From Steromphala cineraria (lineage: Eukaryota > Mollusca > Gastropoda > Trochida > Trochidae): 64,000 nt of DNA. The stretch lies in NCBI GenBank assembly GCA_916613615.1, contig OU744725.1, positions 56,361,075-56,425,074 of the forward strand, read 5' to 3'. Positions 57,600 to 64,000 of this stretch are shown one piece after another (position 1 is the stretch's first letter; every line of letters starts with the position of its first letter). The position numbers were made by a program, and so were the translations under genes. The notes under the pieces were generated by a model, which did not search any database, was not told the origin of the DNA, and worked only from the letters and a program-made list of their open reading frames with translations.

Positions 57600-58170
57600 T
57601 TTACTGTTGTGGTGAGAACCTTAGGACTGATGTCATGAGAGACCTCCATGGTGACGTAGCTTGGATGTTGATCTTCTAGCTGATATCAGATGACTAGCTG
57701 TGAAATGAAGCAGATGACCAGCTGTGAAATAGAGCATCTTCGTACATCAGATTAAACTCATCAAGGAGGTGCAGCTTCCACAGACAGGCATCAGAGCTTT
57801 CAAGGACAGGCCACACTTTGTCAGTTCACTAATCAAATGCACAAACATATATTACTTCAGCATAAAGGACAAACCTGTTTGGAGAATTGCTGACTCTGAA
57901 ATCCTCTCAGATCTCCTCGTTGATACGAGGACAGACCGTACCCTAGAAGGGATTGTAGTCTTAATTAGTTGTGTAAATGAAACAAGCCACAAGATGGCTC
58001 CGGCAGAAACAGATTTAGGAACTGGGAGCATCTTAAGAGGTTCAAGATATTTAAACCTGCTCCTGCCAAAGTTGAATAAATTCCCTACGTGCCACCAAGG
58101 AATGAAGATAAAAAAACATCTATGTGCAGCCCATTCCTTTGGCTCCGATAGCGCCGCCTCCGACAGAACA
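57600..58170 (+). pseudogene. Internally deleted Ty3/gypsy-like element, mirror copy
   Basis: Forward frames show CQFTNQMHKHI (Gag), a DSEILSDLLVDTRTDRTLEG block like the Gag region before the nucleocapsid, then the degraded DGSGR...REHLKRFKIFKPAPAKV Pol tail. The Gag-to-Pol-end junction is at the same place as in 14445-15060. Frames are shifted several times, so the 172-codon open frame starting 57769 is not a real protein. Confidence 0.68.
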
Positions 58171-58289
58171 AGCAAGTTAGTTGTGCAATCAGCGATGCTG
58201 TTCTTAAATAATCATTTTGGCAAACCTGTCTCATGGTACGAACGTTACGCTAACTCCACTTATGTGCACCCTTGGCTCAGAAGCTAGAC

Positions 58290-58483
58290 TTATCGAGAAG
58301 GTCTGAGAAAATGATTTGATTGGCAAATCGAATATGAACCACCCTTTCCATGCGAGAAGCGTTGTCATTTGATAAAGAAATTCAAATGGATTGTGATACG
58401 GATTTTTTTCGCCATGGATTTCGGCGTAATAGAACAGAGGATAAATCAACATGACTTGATCTGCCTCTGTGGGGAAAGAATGG
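58290..58483 (-). mobile_element. MITE family C, partial
   Basis: Interior 'ttcggcgtaatagaacagagg' in parts and the right end CATGACTTGATCTGCCTCTG are present; the left end is missing. Confidence 0.7.
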
Positions 58484-58602
58484 ATCAAGTGATAGTTTTA
58501 TAGGTACAGATTAAAACTTCCAACAAGGAAAGGGAGATAGATAGATATACCATGGTGTGGTGTGCCTTCATTCTTCATCCCATGATCCCTCTTTATTGCA
58601 TA

Positions 58603-59839
58603 CGAGGGGTGTCCCAAAAGTTTCTGGCCTGAAAATGAACACATGCCTAAAACGCAACTGAGCGTGCATGAAGATCATTTATTGGCGTGTAAATGACATG
58701 AAAATCACGAGATGCATACTCTTCAATCGCATATAATAGCCTGTTCTTCACAGACACCTCACTTTGTGTATAGAAATGGAGAAAAGTGAATGTAGAGCTG
58801 TCATCAAATATCTGAGTTTAAAAAAATACGCTCCAAAGGACATTCATGGGGATATGACTCTGCTCCTTCATACAGCACAATTAAACATTGGTGTGCTGAA
58901 TTTAAACGGGGTAGAGTAAGCACTGAAGACGAGCACCGTCCCGGTCGTCCATCTGCTGTCACCACTGGGGAAAACATTGAGACTGTTCTTGACACAATAA
59001 TGCAAGACAGACGTGTGACCATCAGATACATATCTGCTACTCACCACATCAGTAAAACATCAGTTGAAAGAATTATACATGAACATTTACATATGAATAA
59101 GGTATCCGCACGCTGGGTCCCCAGGATGTGATCTGAGGACCAAAAGCGAAAACGTGTCATGGTGAGTCAACAGAGTCTTGGCGAGTACCGCACAGATGAA
59201 ACATGGGTTCACCATTTTGATCCTGAGACAAAAAGCCAAAGTATGCAATGGAAACACAGCACATCACCCACACCTAAAAAGCTCAAAGTTTCTTCCTCCA
59301 GTGGTAAGGTCATGGCCTATGTTTTCTGGGACTCGCAGGGTGTAATTATGATAGATTACTTAAAGAAAGGTTCTACAATCAATGGCACTTATTACGCAAA
59401 TGAACTGCGACAATTACGAGAGAAAATCAAAGAGAAACGAAGGGGTACACTTCGCAAAGGTGTGTGGCTGTTGCAGTACAATGCTCCTGTTCACACCGCC
59501 CAAGTTGCAGTCAATGCATCACAGGACTGTGGGTTCAGGATTCTCCCCCACCCTGCCTATTCTCCAGACCTAGTCCCCTCAGACGTCTTCCTCTTCCCTC
59601 GACTAAAAACAGAGCTCCGGGGCCATGGGTTTGAGACTGACAATGACGTCATTGCTGCAGTAGAGGAATTTTTACGGTCTCGTGATAAAAAGTGGTTTTC
59701 AGAGGGGTTGCAGATGTTAGAAAAACGCTGGAGCAAATGCATTGAAGTCAAGGGTGATTATTTGGGAAAATTAGCCATAAAGATCTAAATGTTTCGTCAG
59801 TTCTAATGGTCAGGCCTGAAACTTTTGGGACACCCCTCG
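58603..59839 (+). mobile_element. Full-length but inactive mariner element
   Basis: 1237 bp with TIRs CGAGGGGTGTCCCAAAAGTT and complement (about 30 bp, one mismatch) and TA on both sides (58601-58602, 59840-59841). A mariner transposase is readable from ATG 58776 (MEKSECRAVIKYLSLKK), through VSARWVPRM, TDETWVHHFDPETK, LLQYNAPVHTAQ, PHPAYSPDLVPSDVFLFP and ends KLAIKI. Lesions: a frameshift near 58848, a stop at 59129-59131, a deletion of roughly 20 residues before TDETW, and the second catalytic Asp of the DD34D triad replaced by Tyr (59477-59479). It cannot encode active transposase. Confidence 0.93.
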
Positions 59840-59880
59840 TACATACGAGTAGCAACCCGTACCTCAAGCATCATTGTGGA

Positions 59881-59911
59881 CATTCTCTCCCCTACAGAGG
59901 CCGAGGGAATG
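59881..59911 (+). mobile_element. MITE family C end
   Basis: CATTCTCTCCCCTACAGAGG only; the rest is missing. Confidence 0.6.
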
Positions 59912-59929
59912 AGGTATTCTGTAGGGAGA

Positions 59930-61200
59930 TAATGCCATATCTGATGAAATATGGACATAATTCAGAAATATTTGTATTATTAAATTTTCTTTTCGTTAAA
60001 CCACCAAGCAACAAAACTGTAAATGAAGCTGAAAAAAAAGGTCAAAAGTGATAATGTTTTAACAACGTGTATATAACGTGTATCTGAGCCTCTAGCATGC
60101 ACAATAGCTTGACATGGACTTCTCATGCTGCCAATGAGACGCTTACTTAGAGTTTCTGTTCCTTTAAGAAGGGCTCTTACGGGTTCCTGTCAGGAGCTTG
60201 GTGGAACCACACGGTCTGACAAAGCAGGGAGAAGGTTCGAGGTTTTTTTTCAACCAATGTGATTTTGGACTTTTTGTGACACTGAATTTGATTGATCACT
60301 TCGCTGTTTCCGTAATTGCACACGAAAGGTCATCCGAACGAACTCTCATATTGGTCGACGTTTAATCGACAGTATTTACAGATATGGAACTGTCGAACTA
60401 AATTCATTTAGATGAGTAAAATCGGGACATAATTTAAACTCATCTGTGAAAAACACAAGCCTCAATGCCAGTAATTGTTGTATTGCATGAAAGCTGATTT
60501 CATGCAGCGGTCTTAGCACAATCGTTTTAAATGAAAGATAGTGTGTAAACTTCTACGGAAACGTGACGAAAGACCTTACATAACAGATTGCAATACGAAC
60601 TCATAAGTGAAATTTTCTGATGCATATGCACAAGAACATTGACATAAACCGTTTCTATAAAAAAAAGAGATTACTTGGTCTTTAGCAAAATTGTATGTAT
60701 AACCGTCATCCTCAGCAAATATATATGGCCTACAGACCATGTGTGTACCAGTTTATTCCCATGCCTTACTCCTCAGGGTGAACTGCATCCTACAGGGTGG
60801 GTTACATCAAACCGTATTACCCTCGAAAAAAGCATACTAAGTATGTCGGATACCTAAGAGTATACTGTCACAAAAGAATTTCCTTTTGAAAAAAAAGTCT
60901 TTCTGTTCCGCAACAAGATGTTTACCCGAGCTCAATTAGTAACATCTTCAACATTCTTAATCTTGTTTCATATAAACTGTCTGGGGTGTTTTCTACTGTT
61001 GGTATCCTTAAATAAATGTTTTATAATTTCTTTTGTTTGTCAGTTTATACATTCAGTTATGCATGATGATGATGATGATATTTTGAATAAAAATATAATT
61101 AATAATAATTTTTAAAAAATTTATAATGCCACTCATGAAAAATATTGCTGAAGCGGAACTTTATTTCTCCCAGACTCACACTTTCATTTATTGTTCATCA
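59930..61200. other. Right-arm sequence mirrored to intron 2 of locus A
   Basis: Matches 3,830-5,690 in reverse without the MITE C and hairpin array found there. No terminal lectin exon is present between 58,490 and 61,719. Confidence 0.75.
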
Positions 61201-61344
61201 TTGACCATCTAAGGTGATCAATTAACTTAAAGGGATTTCTTTTAATAAGCTCATGCCATATTTCATTGATCAATTTCACGCTTCTAAATGTTTAAATCAG
61301 GTCATCCATCCTATAAAGAACGTCAATAGATGTTCTTCTAAAAG

Positions 61345-61693
61345 TATGTGGAGCACGGCGGTGTTGTGGTTAGCGTGCTGGCCTATCACGCCAAAGACCC
61401 GGTTTCGAATCCAGGTGGAGACACCAAAGATTTGTGACCTGGGCTTTACACCGTGTTGTGTCCTTGGGCAAGGCACTTCTCCTCGGGTAAGGCACTTCCA
61501 CATTGCACTCAGTCTACCCAGCTGTACAATTGGGTACCTGAATACGGGAAGTACGGACCTATGTGGTCCCGCGAAGCGCTTAGTAGCGGCTTTGAAAGTA
61601 CAATTCCTTCAGGGTGATAATGTACAGCCAATGAGCAGTGCTTGCACTGGATATTAGGCTTAAAAATGTTCATTATTATTATCATTATGTTCT
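61345..61693 (+). repeat. tRNA-derived SINE
   Basis: The head has a pol III A box in 'gtggttagcgtgctgg' and B box in 'ggtttcgaatcc', followed by 'gtccttgggcaaggcactt', a string common in SINE bodies, and a tail of ATT/ATC repeats (61,670-61,690). About 350 bp. It is absent from the mirrored left arm near 3,700-3,830. Confidence 0.72.
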
Positions 61694-61718
61694 TTGGATT
61701 AAACAAACCCCTTCTTAT

Positions 61719-61898
61719 CAAAATATCCGGTTGGCACATATATATGTTTAAACAGATTCCATTCGAACCTTTTTTGAATTGTGCCAATGAACCGTCGTCT
61801 TGGATAAAATGGATCTTTGCGTCGTCAACAGATTTATTTATCTTGTAGTACTGTATGATTTTATTTGACACGTTCGATTTCTTGTATTCCCTTGGTAG
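61719..61898 (-). pseudogene. Lectin locus D: single-exon CTLD relic
   Basis: Mirror of locus A exon 3519-3699. The reverse strand begins LPREYKKSNVSNKIIQYYK and keeps DDGSLAQFKKG, but the exon is 180 nt instead of 181: one G is missing after AAAAAAGG and shifts the frame. The first conserved CTLD Cys position is also changed (HFIQDD versus HCIQDG). The splice donor G|GTAAG has become G|ATAAG. The acceptor TTTCAGAG is intact. No CTLD second-half exon exists downstream. It is a pseudogene. Confidence 0.88.
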
Positions 61899-61909
61899 CT
61901 CTGAAATAA

Positions 61910-62740
61910 CCATTTTCAACTAGGTGTGGAGTTCAGATGTCATCAATCTTGCTCGACAATAAGATTTGAAAAAATACTTCGTCGTTACTGAACATTTCTC
62001 ATACTGCTATTAAAGAAATGGAAGACTACTATGCTCACTTCATGAATCTGCAAGTTTGAGAACTCTCTGTGTTCACAATCTTGGACTTAAATCAGGGTTC
62101 TAAATCAGAACGGAGTAGAATGCCACCTACTAAACTATGTCTACAGCTACATATCAAAAGTTTGTTAACCTGCTTGTGACTTGATGCAAATATCATGTTA
62201 TTTGGGTTTCGTTTTGACGTTCCTAAAATAACTCAAGGACCACTTACAGAAGATCATCAATTGCCCATGTGTAAAATAACCATTCCCAAAACCATATTTT
62301 GGGATCATCTTGCCACTGGTGCTGAATATCGGTATTGGGCATTGTTAAATAGACAGATGGGGTCATGTTTGTGAAATTCGGATTTTCAAAAATTCGATTA
62401 TAATCATCCATGTAAACTTTGTAGGAAAAGAATCAGTACAGTTATGTTGTCTTAACGCAAAGGAACACATATGAATAAGATCTAAAGCTGTTGATCACTT
62501 ATGAAGGATTTTGTAGAGCAAATTAGAAATCAGTGTTTTCGAAATTTTAACCCCTGGTCACCTCAATGACCTGCCAAATGTGTTACAGCTATCTGCTAGG
62601 TATGACATACGAATATGTCAACGCAAACTGAATCTTAACTTATGCAGTGAAATTTAATCATTATCATTCACAATGATATGATGTCTCAGAGACGTTACAT
62701 GATATTTGCACTAGAATACGAAGGTAAGTGAATTTTTTTT
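61910..62740. other. Right-arm sequence upstream of locus D
   Basis: Only the first few hundred bases match 3,300-3,500 in reverse. No signal-peptide exon was found. Confidence 0.5.
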
Positions 62741-62893
62741 AGATAAGCAGCTGTAGAGTGAAACTGAGATATAGGGCATCTTGATCAACAAGAACCGCTC
62801 AATTTAAGAAGCTTACTCAGGAATAAAATCAGAACCTTATGTTATCCCTAAAATAAATTATTTCAGAATTCCTTATAGTTACCCATCATTTAA

Positions 62894-63296
62894 GAGACAG
62901 TAGCACGATTTTTGCTAATTTTATATGAACAATTTCTCACTGATGATTGTACATGTATGTTAATGCTTAATGTATTAATTATATAGTCTCAAACATCTCA
63001 TAACACAAACCAATCATCCATAATCAGAAAACAACTTATAAAGAAACACATAAAGTTATTTTGTGCGAACACCTTTAATTCATTTTGTGTAAGAATAAAA
63101 TATCACATGGCTAAATCTTACAATATAGATTTGATTTATTATTGCTTAATTCAGTTTAAATACATAATCTTTAATTTTTCCGGACATTACCTTCAATTCC
63201 ACCCCCCCCCCCCCCCCCCCCCCCCCCCCCATTACCTTCAGTTCCACCCCCCCCCCCCCCAAAAAAAAAAAAAACCCAACCCGTGGTACTTCCCCT
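62894..63296 (+). mobile_element. MITE family A, diverged, with homopolymers
   Basis: Left end GAGACAGTAGCACGATTTTT after TTAA. The right part is disrupted by poly-C runs (63202-63230 and 63247-63260) and a 14-A run, with 'attaccttcaattccac' duplicated around them. Mirror of 2341-2771. Confidence 0.7.
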
Positions 63297-63397
63297 TAAA
63301 ACAGTTCACATAGAAATTTAAGTGACCTTATGATATTTGTAAGAGTCACATGTATATGATTGTTGTTGTTTTACGAGACGTACTGACTGAAATGCTG

Positions 63398-63500
63398 ACG
63401 TCCAAAAGAAACTTTACACTTCTTTTGATAAGCTCTAGATCCAAAACAACAAAAGATAGATGGACGAAATAAAGTGTATTAAAATGATCAACATGTCAAC
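63398..63500. mobile_element. Family D remnant
   Basis: 'gtccaaaagaaac' and 'aaataaagtgtatt' are shared with 1734-2314; the ends are lost. Confidence 0.4.
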
Positions 63501-63632
63501 ATAATAACCTCAAAAGATGGTCGTCACAAAGCGTCTGGTCATGACGTCATAACTGCTTATGTGGAGGTGGGGTCACAAAACTGCATTTTCAACATCATGT
63601 GAAAGAGGCAGTACACTAAGAAAATCCTTTAA

Positions 63633-63988
63633 AGGGGCAGTAGCACGTTTTTTGATAATTTTATAATTTGAATTTCTCACTTATAATTGTAAGTGAATGC
63701 TAAATGTATTATTTTGACAGTGTCAAAAATCTCATTACACAAGCCAATCATCCATTGTCAGAGGACAAAGAATGAAGATTCACATCAAATCCATTGGCGG
63801 CCATTTTTGTGTGAACACCTTTAATTCATTTTTGTAAGAAAAAGGAATCGCATGGCTAAACTTACCGTTATATACTGGAATTATTACTGCTCCATTTAGT
63901 TTAAATACATTGTTTTTCAATTGAAACCATTAATTTTCATTTTCCTTCCATCACCCTATATTCCCCCTAAAAACGTGCTACTGCCCCT
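63633..63988 (+). mobile_element. MITE family A, complete copy
   Basis: 356 bp with AGGGGCAGTAGCACGTTTTT and its complement at the ends and TTAA at 63629-63632 and 63989-63992. The best reference copy in the window. Confidence 0.93.
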
Positions 63989-64000
63989 TTAAGTTCAATA

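Larger units (their letters stand above)
47060..62900 (-). repeat. Right arm of the giant inverted duplication
   Basis: Reverse-complement partner of about 2,770-31,890, carrying lectin loci C and D in mirrored order. Relative to the left arm it has private insertions: a 2.7-kb block at about 50,290-52,970 in intron 1 of C, a nested MITE at 54543-55091, a mariner at 58603-59839 and a SINE at 61345-61693. It lacks the counterpart of about 5.7-14.2 kb, which includes the last exon of locus A. Homology may continue weakly toward the window end. Confidence 0.88.

Noticed and set aside
57769..58287. 172-codon open frame as a host gene
   Set aside because: It crosses a broken gypsy fragment; homology runs through other frames on the same strand.
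61345..61420. Functional tRNA gene
   Set aside because: A and B boxes are present but the sequence continues into a SINE body and tail, and no clean cloverleaf is seen.
63107..63313. Proline-rich open frame
   Set aside because: Encoded by poly-C and poly-A runs inside a degraded MITE.

Overview
The window is animal nuclear DNA, AT-rich and packed with repeats. It most resembles a marine mollusc, probably a bivalve. The reasons are small secreted C-type lectins encoded in split exons, and many mollusc-style repeats: MITEs, DIRS, Ty3/gypsy and LINE fragments, a mariner, a tRNA-derived SINE, and 'TGACCTTGACCTT' repeats. There are no bacterial features, CRISPR arrays or operons. The species call is inference.

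The dominant architecture is a very large, diverged inverted duplication. A left arm (about 2.8-31.9 kb) and a right arm (about 47.1-62.9 kb) align in opposite orientation through many anchors. The arms differ in length because each has gained and lost transposons. By eye the homologous exons are about 85-90% identical, so this is an old duplication and not a simple assembly echo.

Four C-type lectin (CTLD) loci sit on this palindrome as mirrored pairs. Locus A (+, 3519-6935) mirrors locus D (-, 61719-61898). Locus B (-, 17046-27231) mirrors locus C (+, 50028-56478). B is a complete three-exon gene of 203 codons: signal peptide plus Cys-containing N-terminal segment, then the two halves of a CTLD. 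C keeps all three exons and its TATA box but has damaged the acceptor of exon 2. A shows only the two CTLD exons. D is a dead single-exon relic with a 1-base deletion, a lost splice donor and no terminal exon. Exon lengths of 213, 181 and 218 nt are shared wherever intact.

The core between the arms (about 31.9-47 kb) holds several 5'-truncated LINE 3' ends, two of which form a smaller inverted pair concentric with the big palindrome. It also has a long element with imperfect terminal inverted repeats (35.9-37.1 kb), short perfect hairpins, simple repeats, and one candidate two-exon gene (38374-39189, -) whose N-terminus looks like a mitochondrial presequence.

The rest is layered transposon insertion. 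At least two MITE families and one longer TIR element show 9-bp target duplications (Mutator-like), and one abundant family shows TTAA duplications. Empty sites in the opposite arm let several insertions be ordered relative to the duplication. Both inner arm edges carry an array of TTCTAGAA-type repeats that reads as consecutive heat-shock elements. B and C have TATA boxes about 70-80 bp before their ATG; no other promoter is clear.
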